A DNA stretch of 64,000 nt. Origin: Limibacterium fermenti. GTDB lineage: Bacteria; Bacteroidota; Bacteroidia; Bacteroidales; Dysgonomonadaceae. The stretch is from contig NZ_CP159486.1 in the NCBI RefSeq assembly GCF_041902845.1, positions 2,976,001 through 3,040,000 of the forward strand, given 5' to 3'. The notes below the pieces were generated by a model. That model saw only the letters and a program-made list of their open reading frames with translations, did not search any database and had not been told where the DNA came from. Shown here in pieces: positions 25,607 through 33,967 of this stretch (positions are counted from its first letter, which is position 1; every line of letters starts with the position of its first letter). Made by a program: the position numbers and the translations under genes.

Positions 25607-26941
25607 ATGCCTATTAAAAAGTACAAGACATATACGTTACAAAATTTTGACCAGCTTCCGCAAATAATTGGATTATCGGAAGAGTTTATTGAGCCGATCC
25701 GTACAGTCGGCCAGGTTTTACCCTTCCGTGCAAACAACTATGTGGTAGAAGAGCTAATCGATTGGAGTAACATACCGGAAGACCCTATTTTTACGCTGAC
25801 TTTTCCGAGAAAAGAAATGTTGTCGAAAACACATTATAATAAGGTACGGGAACTATTACAGGGTAATGTGGAAAGAGAAGTCGTAAAGAAAACCGTCAAT
25901 GATATACGGATGAAACTGAACCCGAACCCTGCCGGACAAGAACATAATGTGCCGACTTTCAGGGGAAAGAAATTAAACGGCATGCAACATAAATACCGCG
26001 AAACCGTACTCTTTTTTCCCAGTCAGGGACAAACGTGCCATGCCTATTGCACGTTCTGTTTCCGATGGACGCAATTCTCCGGAATGAACGATTTCAAATT
26101 TGCCATGAAAGAAGCCGATTTGCTCCATGATTATCTGCGCCACCATAAACAAGTGACCGACATATTATTCACAGGAGGCGATCCGCTTACGGCAAGGTCA
26201 AAAATATTATCCACCTATATCGAACCGCTGTTAACAAAAGAATTTTCACATATCCGCAACATCCGTATCGGTTCTAAAACATTAGCTTATTGGCCTTATC
26301 GATTCTTGAACGACAAAGATGCGGACGAATTACTTCGGCTATTCGAAAAAATAACCAAAGCCGGAAAACATCTTGCATTCCAGGCTCACTTCAGTCACCC
26401 GGTCGAACTCTCTACCGACGCGGTAAAGAAGGCTATTGAAAGAATCCGGAATACCGGTGCCCAGATAAGGACACAATCGCCCGTATTGAAACACATCAAT
26501 GCCGATCCCAAAATTTGGTCGGCGATGTGGAAGGAGCAAGTACGTTTAGGACTTATTCCTTATTATATGTTTGTAGCAAGAGATACGGGAGCCAAAGCAT
26601 TTTTTGAAATTCCCATAGAAAAAGCATGGAATATCTTCCGGAAAGCCTATGCAAGCGTAAGCGGCATTTGCCGGACGGTACGCGGCCCCAGCATGAGTGC
26701 ATTCCCCGGGAAAATAGAGATTTTGGGAATAACGGAAGTCAAAGGGGAAAAAGTGTTTGTATTGCGTTTTCTGCAATGCCGCAACCGACAGTTGGTAGAC
26801 ATTCCGTTTTTCGCAACTTATGATCCGAAAGCGTCGTGGTACGACCAACTAAAACCGGCTTTCGGAGAAAAAGAGTTCTTTTTTCAAAAAGATAATCTGT
26901 TAGGCAAGGATATGGACGATGGCGATTTCTTATGGGAATAA
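25607..26941 (+). CDS. KamA-family radical SAM protein (lysine 2,3-aminomutase-like)
   Basis: 444 residues. The radical SAM cluster motif is C144-x3-C148-x2-C151 (CHAYCTFC), followed by FTGGDPL, the SAM-binding GGD. Downstream the sequence tracks KamA: RIGSKTLAYWPYRF, QAHFSHPVEL, QSPVLKHIN, IPYYMFVARDTG. In KamA the PLP Lys is in PGGGGK; here the aligned segment reads SAFPGK, keeping a Lys at 369. Of the two Asp residues that hold the substrate amino group in KamA, the first is retained (D326) but the second, in VVDAPG, has no counterpart. The protein may therefore be an aminomutase for another amino acid, or something else entirely. It is transcribed alone, divergent from the arg operon, and ends in a strong terminator. 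Confidence 0.8.
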   Translation: MPIKKYKTYTLQNFDQLPQIIGLSEEFIEPIRTVGQVLPFRANNYVVEELIDWSNIPEDPIFTLTFPRKEMLSKTHYNKVRELLQGNVEREVVKKTVNDIRMKLNPNPAGQEHNVPTFRGKKLNGMQHKYRETVLFFPSQGQTCHAYCTFCFRWTQFSGMNDFKFAMKEADLLHDYLRHHKQVTDILFTGGDPLTARSKILSTYIEPLLTKEFSHIRNIRIGSKTLAYWPYRFLNDKDADELLRLFEKITKAGKHLAFQAHFSHPVELSTDAVKKAIERIRNTGAQIRTQSPVLKHINADPKIWSAMWKEQVRLGLIPYYMFVARDTGAKAFFEIPIEKAWNIFRKAYASVSGICRTVRGPSMSAFPGKIEILGITEVKGEKVFVLRFLQCRNRQLVDIPFFATYDPKASWYDQLKPAFGEKEFFFQKDNLLGKDMDDGDFLWE

Positions 26942-26946
26942 ATAAT

Positions 26947-26979
26947 GGCAAGAGCGCCACTTCGAGTGACGCTCTTGTC
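26947..26979. terminator. Bidirectional terminator between the KamA-like gene and the GH43 operon
   Basis: Inverted repeat GCAAGAGCG-C-CACT / AGTG-A-CGCTCTTGT with a TCG loop, one mismatch inside a stem of about 13 bp. The two genes converge here, so it probably serves both. Confidence 0.75.
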
Positions 26980-26997
26980 AAAATAATAAGATTATAT

Positions 26998-28533
26998 TTA
27001 AAACACAGGGGCTTCAGATGTAGAAGAAGGCGTTTTATTCTTTATTACAGGCCAATCATTCTCCCAGATAATTTTATCCATCAATGCCTGTCGCCCACGA
27101 CTCGGATTCGCTACTTCCCAAGCATGGTAGAATATCCAATCATCACCATCTTTATCTGTGATAATTTCTGAATTATGTCCGGGCCCCTTGAAAAAAGCGT
27201 TGCCTTGGATAACAATTTCATGCTTATTATCCAGCATCCTGCCTCCGGATTTATTAACATAAGGGCCCCACAAATTTTCCGAACGTCCTACCACGGTAGT
27301 ATAAGTACTTTTCAGTTCTTCGCAACACGATCCCATAGAAGTAAACAGGTAATAATACTTGCCGCGCTTATGAATATAGCTCGCCTCATAAGCTGTACCG
27401 CCAATTTTTTGTTTTTCAGCTCCCTCTTTTAGAGCCAGTCCATCGTCAGTCAGTTCTGTCCCATGGATTCCAAACCAACTTCCCCAAAAGAGGTATTTCT
27501 TGCCGTTATCTTCAATATAAAACGGATCGATAGAGTTTTCTACTCCTATTTCGTTACTGCGAAATAATTTACCTCTGTCCGTAAACGGTCCTTCAGGTTT
27601 ATCGGAAGTTGCGACGCCTATCCCGCAAGTTTGAGTACCTCCCCATACCGACATGGAATAATACATGACATATTGTCCGTCGATATAGTTTATATCCGGT
27701 GCCCACAAGCCGCCGCCGGGTTCCCATTTCGGTTTCCCGACTTCGGTAAATGCCTCGCCGACGCGGATCCATTTAACAAGATCGGCTGAACGGTGAATAC
27801 CCACTCCCGTGGAATAAAGATAAAAATTACCGTCTTGTGCACGGATAATCGTCGGATCGGGTGCGTCAGAAAGGACTACGGGATTGGAATAGATCCCTTT
27901 TGCAGTCTTAAAATGCGTAATTTCCAAATAAGTTGTTTTTCCACTTTTATCTATTACATAGGGTAAGATGTAATACGTTGTATTGGGTTTTAAATTGGCA
28001 AGAGAAACATCGCCCTTCAAAAATTCCTTTTTCACGGGATCGCTCACCGTTGCTTCCGTTTCGCTATAATGGAATCCCCATTCCTTCAGTTTATTGATAC
28101 CGCTAAACGAAACCACTGCCGAATTACTGGTAATGCTCTCCGGATCAACGGTTGCAGTATAAACAAAAGCCGATAAAGTGGTAAAGCTTTTTTCTTCTCC
28201 GTATTGAACTGTGCCGTCATCGACATACGCGCGGTAACGATACGTTTTGTCCGGGATTAATCCGACGAACTCAACTCCGAAATGATCTCCCGAAGAGATG
28301 GTTCGAGGATGTTTTTCATATCCGGTCCCGTCGTCCAGTTCTATCCCGTATTGCGAAATAGTGCCGGTTCCCTTATCCGTAATCTTGCCTTTACACACGG
28401 CCGTAATATCGCTTATTTGCTCCACTTCAAGCGTTTCGACCTGTGCCGAATGATTTTTAGAGACGGGATCATCGCCGCAAGACAAAAGTATTATTACCGA
28501 TAACAAAAAGATACTTTTTCTAAAATGTCTCAT
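26998..28533 (-). CDS. GH43 lipoprotein, probable arabinan-degrading enzyme (paralog A)
   Basis: 511 residues from the ATG at 28533 (MRHFRKSIFLLSVIILLSC), chosen because it places a signal peptide and lipobox at the N-terminus; an ATG at 28569 would add 12 residues. Two fibronectin-III-like domains (about 25-200) are followed by a five-bladed GH43 catalytic domain: catalytic base Asp in DAPDPTIIRA, second Asp in NSIDPFYIEDNG, general acid Glu in TAYEASYIHKRG, and the Ca-associated His in GPGHNSEI. GGGLWAPDINYIDG and MGSCCEELKSTYTTVVGRS resemble alpha-1,5-L-arabinanases. It would act at the cell surface. It is the last gene of the utilisation locus. Confidence 0.88.
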   Translation of the reverse strand: MRHFRKSIFLLSVIILLSCGDDPVSKNHSAQVETLEVEQISDITAVCKGKITDKGTGTISQYGIELDDGTGYEKHPRTISSGDHFGVEFVGLIPDKTYRYRAYVDDGTVQYGEEKSFTTLSAFVYTATVDPESITSNSAVVSFSGINKLKEWGFHYSETEATVSDPVKKEFLKGDVSLANLKPNTTYYILPYVIDKSGKTTYLEITHFKTAKGIYSNPVVLSDAPDPTIIRAQDGNFYLYSTGVGIHRSADLVKWIRVGEAFTEVGKPKWEPGGGLWAPDINYIDGQYVMYYSMSVWGGTQTCGIGVATSDKPEGPFTDRGKLFRSNEIGVENSIDPFYIEDNGKKYLFWGSWFGIHGTELTDDGLALKEGAEKQKIGGTAYEASYIHKRGKYYYLFTSMGSCCEELKSTYTTVVGRSENLWGPYVNKSGGRMLDNKHEIVIQGNAFFKGPGHNSEIITDKDGDDWIFYHAWEVANPSRGRQALMDKIIWENDWPVIKNKTPSSTSEAPVF

Positions 28534-28581
28534 TTTATTGTATGTTAAATTATTATCAAACAATTCCATCTGTTCTTATTT

Positions 28582-30108
28582 TTACGGTAACAATACTTGT
28601 AAATGCTTGAAAGATTCTTTTTTAACAGTTACAATTTGAATACCTGACTCCGAATCTACGAAATCAATATCCACTATTGCTGTTTTCCGTGGATGAATTT
28701 CACTGTTGGAAGCATGTACATGAAAAACATATTTGTAGTTACCATTTTTATCCCGGAATAAATCGCCATGCCCTGATCCATTATACCCTATTTTAAGTCG
28801 ATCGATTATCGGGTTCCCTCCGTATTTCGTCCAAGGGCCTGTTGGCGAAGCGCTGGTTGCATAACCTACGGAATAATGGATATTTCCAAAATAATTGGCC
28901 GAATAAAAAAGATAGTATAAATTTTGATGTTTTATAACCGTAGGGCCTTCCGTAACGGATTGATTCGGATTAGCTTTTTCCCATCCGCTTTCAGCTTCAA
29001 CACATAATAGAGGATCGGTCTTTATATCCGAAAGATCGCTCTCGAGTTCGGCAACATATATCTTATAAGGCTTATTGACTTCAAATCTCACGTAATACAG
29101 ATAGGGTTTTCCACTGTCGTCTATAAATAGATAAGGATCGATTTGTGTAGTTGTCCCGGATATTTTGCGAAAGGGAGATGATTGTGTAAAAGGCCCCAAA
29201 GGTGAATCGCTATTGGCTATCGCAATTTGTTCATTTGCAGCGTAAGCCATGTAGAGGCTATTTTTATATTTAAAGACTTGAGGCGCCCAAAACCAATCCG
29301 TGCCGAATGTTTCACCGCTTTTTAAAGCATAACCCTCCCTTACTCCGGCCGGCCCCTTCCATTCCTGCAAATCGGTTGAAGAGTATACCAAAAATCCCTT
29401 GTCACCACCAGTACCATATAAATAATAGGTATCGTTATATAAGAAGATAGTGGGGTCAGCCAATTCGATATCGGCATATTTTTTTGCAGTTGTAAAGCGA
29501 ATTTTTTCCAAATAGGTCGTTTTACCTCCCTTCTCTATTACATACGGAAGGATATTATATTGGGTATTCCGTTTTAAATCTGAAAAAAGAATATCCGCGT
29601 CTAAAAACTCCTTTTTCACAGGATCATTTTTACTGACTTCCGTTTCGCTATAATGGAAGCCCCATTCCTTCAGTTTATTGACACCGGTAAACGAAATCAC
29701 TGCCGAATTACTGGTAATGCTCTCCGGATCAACGGATGCAGTATAAACAAAAGCCGATAAAGTGGTAAAGCTTTTTTCTTCTCCGTATTGAACTGCGCCG
29801 TCATCGACATACGCGCGGTAACGATACGTTTTGTCCGGGATTAATCCGACGAACTCAACTCCGAAATGATCTCCCGAAGAGATGGTTCGAGGATGTTTTT
29901 CATACCCGTTTCCGTCATCCAGTTCTATCCCGTATTGAGAGATTGTGCCGGTTCCCTTATCCGTAATCTTGCCTTTACACATGGCCGTTATATCACTTAT
30001 TTGCTCCACTTCAAGCGTTTCGACCTGTGCAGAACGATTGTCTTCTACCGGATTGTTGTTGCACGAGAAAAGCACAATCATAATCAGTAAAAAAATACTT
30101 TTCTTCAT
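28582..30108 (-). CDS. GH43 lipoprotein (paralog B)
   Basis: 508 residues. Lipoprotein signal MKKSIFLLIMIVLFSC, then the same two fibronectin-III-like domains as paralog A; at DNA level the N-terminal modules of A and B are nearly identical. The catalytic domain is different: base Asp in LADPTIFLYND, WFWAPQVFKYKN, second Asp in QIDPYLFIDDSG, general acid Glu in SVTEGPTVIKHQN and the His in GSGHGDLF. The motif set suits an arabinofuranosidase or xylosidase-type GH43 with a subfamily different from A. It lies 48 bases before gene A in the direction of transcription. Substrate prediction beyond a pentose-containing glycan is not justified. Confidence 0.88.
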   Translation of the reverse strand: MKKSIFLLIMIVLFSCNNNPVEDNRSAQVETLEVEQISDITAMCKGKITDKGTGTISQYGIELDDGNGYEKHPRTISSGDHFGVEFVGLIPDKTYRYRAYVDDGAVQYGEEKSFTTLSAFVYTASVDPESITSNSAVISFTGVNKLKEWGFHYSETEVSKNDPVKKEFLDADILFSDLKRNTQYNILPYVIEKGGKTTYLEKIRFTTAKKYADIELADPTIFLYNDTYYLYGTGGDKGFLVYSSTDLQEWKGPAGVREGYALKSGETFGTDWFWAPQVFKYKNSLYMAYAANEQIAIANSDSPLGPFTQSSPFRKISGTTTQIDPYLFIDDSGKPYLYYVRFEVNKPYKIYVAELESDLSDIKTDPLLCVEAESGWEKANPNQSVTEGPTVIKHQNLYYLFYSANYFGNIHYSVGYATSASPTGPWTKYGGNPIIDRLKIGYNGSGHGDLFRDKNGNYKYVFHVHASNSEIHPRKTAIVDIDFVDSESGIQIVTVKKESFKHLQVLLP

Positions 30109-30176
30109 CTTATTTATTTATAATACATTAGTATTTAAATTTCAATTTAAAAACACAAAATAAAGCCGTCTCTTTC

Positions 30177-31667
30177 TTATTCCAATATAATTCTATTTTC
30201 ATTATTTATATGCACATTTCGGATGATACACCTTTCCGTATAACTGTTAGGAGCATGATAGGAAATCTTCAACTTGCCCTGCAAGTCACGGAAGAGCATG
30301 GCATGGCCGCCGTCATCGTCATTGAGGGTGGAAGGCAATTGCACCCAAGGGCCAAGAACATTTTCCGATTCGGAAACAGCTTGCCCTATAGTATATTTCC
30401 CGTCTTTTCTATTACTTGACCATAACATAACCAGTACACCGTTTTCGAGTTTATGAATGAATGGTGCATCTGTCACATAACATTTTTTATCGGAACAAAT
30501 AGAACGAACCCAAGGCGCTTCCGAAGCTTGGAATAAGACGAACGGTTCTCCGTCCGTTGTGCGAAGATCAGGAGAGAGTTTCTGGATAACGATTTCACCA
30601 TCGCCTACCTCCAACCATTCATGACAATATAAAATCCAAGGGACATTGTTATCATCAACATATAAAGCGCCATCAAGGCACATCCAATTATCGGGTGTCA
30701 ACGAACGGTTTTCCAATGGAGTAAACGGTCCTTTTGGGCTGTCGGAGATTAAGACAGATGTTCCCCGTTTTGCAACCGTTCCGCTAAACGTGACAAATAA
30801 ATAATATTTCCCTTTATAGGCATACATGTCCGGCGCCCAAAAATCATTTAGTCCCCAGAAATCGGGTGTCGCAGTAAAGGCAGCCCCCAAATCAGCCCAT
30901 TGCTCCAGGTTTTCACTTTCATATACTTTTATCCGGGGATTGTCGTTGGCATACATATAATATTTTTTGTTTTCCCTGTCCACATGAATAAAAGGATCCC
31001 TGATATGAATATCCTTGCGGTTGAGATTATATTTGGATGTTTTGAAACGTATCTTCTCCAGATAAGTAATTCGTCCGCCCTTGTCTTTTACATAAGGAAG
31101 TAAATGGTACTCCATATCCATCTTTAATCCGGAAAGTAAAATATCGGCTTTCAAGAACTCTTTTTTCAGCGGACCGCTCACCGTTGCTTCCGTTTCGCTA
31201 TAATGGAAGCCCCATTCCTTAAGAGTGTTGACACCGGTAAACGAAACTACCGCTGAGTTGCTTGTAATGCTTGCCGGATCAACGGTTGCAGTATAAATAA
31301 AGGCCGATAAAGTAGTAAAGCTTTTTTCTTCTCCATATTGAACAGTACCGTCATCAATATATGCGCGGTAGCGATATGTTCTCTCCGGGGTTAATCCGAC
31401 GAACTCGACTCCGAAATTATCTCCTGAAGAGATGGTTCGATGATGTTTTTCATACCCTTTTCCGTCGTTCAGTTCTATGCCGTATTGTGAGATTGTACCG
31501 GTTCCCTTATCGGTAATTCTACCTTTACAAACAGCCGTTATATCGCTTATTTGGTCCGATTCAAGCGTTTCGACTTGAGCCGGACGATTTTCAGGGTCTT
31601 TATTATCACTGCACGACAAGAGACAAATTGTCGCTAGTAAAAAGATAAACACACTGTTATTTTTCAT
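30177..31667 (-). CDS. GH43-like lipoprotein (paralog C) with an atypical acid residue
   Basis: 496 residues. Lipobox CLLSC near residue 19, then the two fibronectin-III-like domains shared with A and B but more diverged. The catalytic domain has IRDPFIHVDRE (base Asp), FWAPDMYAYKG and CLDGALYVDDNN. At the position where GH43 enzymes carry the general acid Glu (EGP or EAP), this protein has VTDAPFIHK, with Asp. Relatives with VTDGPF are, as far as I recall, a recognised subgroup, so this is a family feature rather than proof of inactivity. It is the most upstream of the three GH43 genes and lies after a 169-base gap holding a palindromic element. Confidence 0.85.
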   Translation of the reverse strand: MKNNSVFIFLLATICLLSCSDNKDPENRPAQVETLESDQISDITAVCKGRITDKGTGTISQYGIELNDGKGYEKHHRTISSGDNFGVEFVGLTPERTYRYRAYIDDGTVQYGEEKSFTTLSAFIYTATVDPASITSNSAVVSFTGVNTLKEWGFHYSETEATVSGPLKKEFLKADILLSGLKMDMEYHLLPYVKDKGGRITYLEKIRFKTSKYNLNRKDIHIRDPFIHVDRENKKYYMYANDNPRIKVYESENLEQWADLGAAFTATPDFWGLNDFWAPDMYAYKGKYYLFVTFSGTVAKRGTSVLISDSPKGPFTPLENRSLTPDNWMCLDGALYVDDNNVPWILYCHEWLEVGDGEIVIQKLSPDLRTTDGEPFVLFQASEAPWVRSICSDKKCYVTDAPFIHKLENGVLVMLWSSNRKDGKYTIGQAVSESENVLGPWVQLPSTLNDDDGGHAMLFRDLQGKLKISYHAPNSYTERCIIRNVHINNENRIILE

Positions 31668-31692
31668 TTGTAATGTTATAATATAAAATAAA

Positions 31693-31812
31693 TATGATTA
31701 TCCGCTACTTGTCCTAATGGCTGAAACCCATTCCACTTCGATATCTATCGGGAATCGGAATGCCTTCTCAAGGCACTTGAATAAGCTATAGGACCTATTA
31801 CGGATAATCATA
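31693..31812. repeat. Palindromic element with 12-bp perfect inverted ends
   Basis: TATGATTATCCG (31693-31704) and CGGATAATCATA (31801-31812) bound a 120-base segment with further inner complementarity (GTCCTA/TAGGAC). The end sequence TGATTATCCGC also forms the inner inverted repeat of the larger element at 49561-49842. It sits between two genes of the utilisation operon, so its transcript would fold into a hairpin between the coding regions. Confidence 0.7.
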
Positions 31813-31836
31813 AAAGGAAATTATTGTAGATGCTTT

Positions 31837-32904
31837 CTACTTTTTCGTAAATTTCAACGCTTTAAAATTAAAGCCTCCTTCAAAATAAAATTTAATTTTA
31901 TGTCTACCTTCCGTCAAGTCTATCGTCAACTTATTTTCAGGCGACGATATCCATCGATAAGATCCCCAACCGCCGGTGGCAGGAAAATCTATGGCGCCGG
32001 TTACGTTTATCCCGTCTACTTCCAAATGAAAACTGCCTCTGTCGGGACCTGCTACAAGCGCTTCCACCAGATAGTTTCCGGCATCCTCGACTTCTACCGT
32101 ATATAACAGCCATTCACCCGAATTGGTATATCCAATATTCACTCCATCGCCTTCTATATCAACGGCAGCGCTTTGAGAATCGCCATTATTCTTACGATAG
32201 TCATTGTTTGTTCGATTATCCGTATCTGCATCATGAAAGGCATATCCTTCCCCTCCGAGATCGAAATTGGCTGCGGAAAGTTCATACGGAGCAGCGGCTG
32301 AAAGCACATGCGGTCCTTTAAAAACACGCGTATAGGCAACATCCACCTTAATTTTTTTCACTATGTCTCCTATCCGATAGACAATATCGGTAACTCCTTC
32401 ACCTATAACCGTAATTTTACCCCCTTTGCTGACCGTAGCCACATCCGGATTTTCCGAACTCCATGAATATGCCGGCACATCGTTGGCATTTTCCGGAATA
32501 TACGTTACCAGAATACTTTTTTCCTTTCCCGGAAGCAATTCCAGAAAAGTTTCGCTCATAGCTACGTCTTCCAAGGGAATTCTCACGACCGCCGTGAGAG
32601 GTACTTTTGTGACAACATCGCCACTCTTTACAATAATATTGGTAGAACCTTCCTTTATTGCTTCGACTAAGCCCCCGGACGTCACGGTAGCCACTTCGGA
32701 ATCTTCACTCGACCATTGATATTGATAGGTCCCATCGGTCGGGCTTGCCGTAAGTTGAATGGTCTCCCCCACAAACAACGATAAGGATGATTGATCCACA
32801 TAAATATTTTTCGCTATTTCCTTATTCTCGTAATCATCGCATCCTGCAAAATATCCAAGAAACAAGAGACCTATACTGTATTTCAATATTTTTATTTTCA
32901 TCAT
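31837..32904 (-). CDS. Surface glycan-binding lipoprotein: two BIG2 domains and a CBM6-like module
   Basis: 355 residues from the second cluster of Met codons (MMKIKILKYSIGLLFLGYFAGC), which gives a proper lipoprotein signal and avoids overlap with the preceding gene. Two bacterial Ig-like (BIG2) domains follow, recognised by LSLFVGETIQLTASPTD, WSSEDSEVATVTSGG and WSSENPDVATVSKGG. The C-terminal 150 residues are CBM6-like: NFDLGGEGYAFHD, NIGYTNSGEWLLYTVEVEDA, TGGWGSYRW. There is no catalytic domain, so it is probably a SusE/F-type surface glycan-binding protein of this locus, holding the polymer near the enzymes. Confidence 0.82.
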   Translation of the reverse strand: MMKIKILKYSIGLLFLGYFAGCDDYENKEIAKNIYVDQSSLSLFVGETIQLTASPTDGTYQYQWSSEDSEVATVTSGGLVEAIKEGSTNIIVKSGDVVTKVPLTAVVRIPLEDVAMSETFLELLPGKEKSILVTYIPENANDVPAYSWSSENPDVATVSKGGKITVIGEGVTDIVYRIGDIVKKIKVDVAYTRVFKGPHVLSAAAPYELSAANFDLGGEGYAFHDADTDNRTNNDYRKNNGDSQSAAVDIEGDGVNIGYTNSGEWLLYTVEVEDAGNYLVEALVAGPDRGSFHLEVDGINVTGAIDFPATGGWGSYRWISSPENKLTIDLTEGRHKIKFYFEGGFNFKALKFTKK

Positions 32905-32947
32905 ACCTGCTAAATTAAAGTTTTTATTTTCCGAAACCGAAATAATA

Positions 32948-33946
32948 TTATTCATTTTCTTCCTCTTCTTCATCAAATTCAAGTCTCAGTTCTTCTTTCA
33001 TTTCATACACCGAATTTCCGCTTTTGTAATTATACCGGAGCAAGAAGGTTTTGTAAGTCTTAAAACCGTCATCCTCCACTTTAAAAATATTGGGATAATC
33101 CTTATCTCCGTCCACTTGCGTAACTTCTACATTTTTATAAGAGGAAATGGTTATTTTGTTATCTTCAGCGATTTCCAATACGATAGCGAATTTATTGAAT
33201 AAATTAATATCCGATTCGTATTTTTCATTTCCGGCCATAATCCGAACTTTATTTTTCGTGACCGGGTGCATGACTTTTGTCCCCGGCATTTCAAGTTCGC
33301 CCGATGATCCCTGTATTCTTAGCTTCGCCCGCATAGAGTAGCTGGTATTTCCATCTGCCTGCGCCCAATAATTTTTCGTTCTTACCCGATATAAGATATA
33401 ACTTTTTTCGGGATTGACCTCATAGGATGAATGAGAAGCTACCCGGAGAGCGATAAAATAAGCCGAATCGGGTGATAATCCGTCCGGACGAATCCGTATG
33501 GGCAATTTCCCGCTTATTTCTCCTGCCGGAATAGTAAACTGATAGCTGTCGATATCATATTTATCTTTGGGCATCGGAAGAATATATTTATCCACATTCA
33601 CATCATAATTAGCTTTATTAAAAGCATCTATTAATAAAGAATCTTCAACCAAATTCACCACGATATCTTTAGTGGATGGATTGGTCCCGCCAAGGGAGGC
33701 CGCCACATAACCGGTAGACTCTTCCCCCAATTCATGAAATTTTCGTGACACATTGTCGCTTTCACTAATTAAGGCAAACACATTTTTATATTGCTCCTTC
33801 TCAAAGACTTCATCCCTGTCACAGGCAAACAAAACAAAAAATAAAAGTATTGCCGCCCCCGATACGCTTATCGATCGGGTGCTAAAAGAATATTTTTTAC
33901 GGTATTCTTTATTTTTTCCTTTATAAATTCTATATAACTGTTTCAT
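32948..33946 (-). CDS. DUF1735/DUF4361-type surface lipoprotein
   Basis: 332 residues. An unusually long, basic N-terminal stretch precedes the hydrophobic segment and lipobox (LLFFVLFACDRDEVF). The mature part starts with a DUF1735-like domain (YVAASLGGTNPSTKDIVVNL; IPAGEISGKLPIRIRPDGL; YFIALRV) and continues with a DUF4361-like part (NYWAQADGNTSYSMRAKL). Such proteins are typically encoded just after susD in utilisation loci and bind glycan at the cell surface. The C-terminus is very acidic. Distance to susD is 21 bases. Confidence 0.78.
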   Translation of the reverse strand: MKQLYRIYKGKNKEYRKKYSFSTRSISVSGAAILLFFVLFACDRDEVFEKEQYKNVFALISESDNVSRKFHELGEESTGYVAASLGGTNPSTKDIVVNLVEDSLLIDAFNKANYDVNVDKYILPMPKDKYDIDSYQFTIPAGEISGKLPIRIRPDGLSPDSAYFIALRVASHSSYEVNPEKSYILYRVRTKNYWAQADGNTSYSMRAKLRIQGSSGELEMPGTKVMHPVTKNKVRIMAGNEKYESDINLFNKFAIVLEIAEDNKITISSYKNVEVTQVDGDKDYPNIFKVEDDGFKTYKTFLLRYNYKSGNSVYEMKEELRLEFDEEEEENE

Positions 33947-33967
33947 ATGTAAGCAAAAATTATAGGT

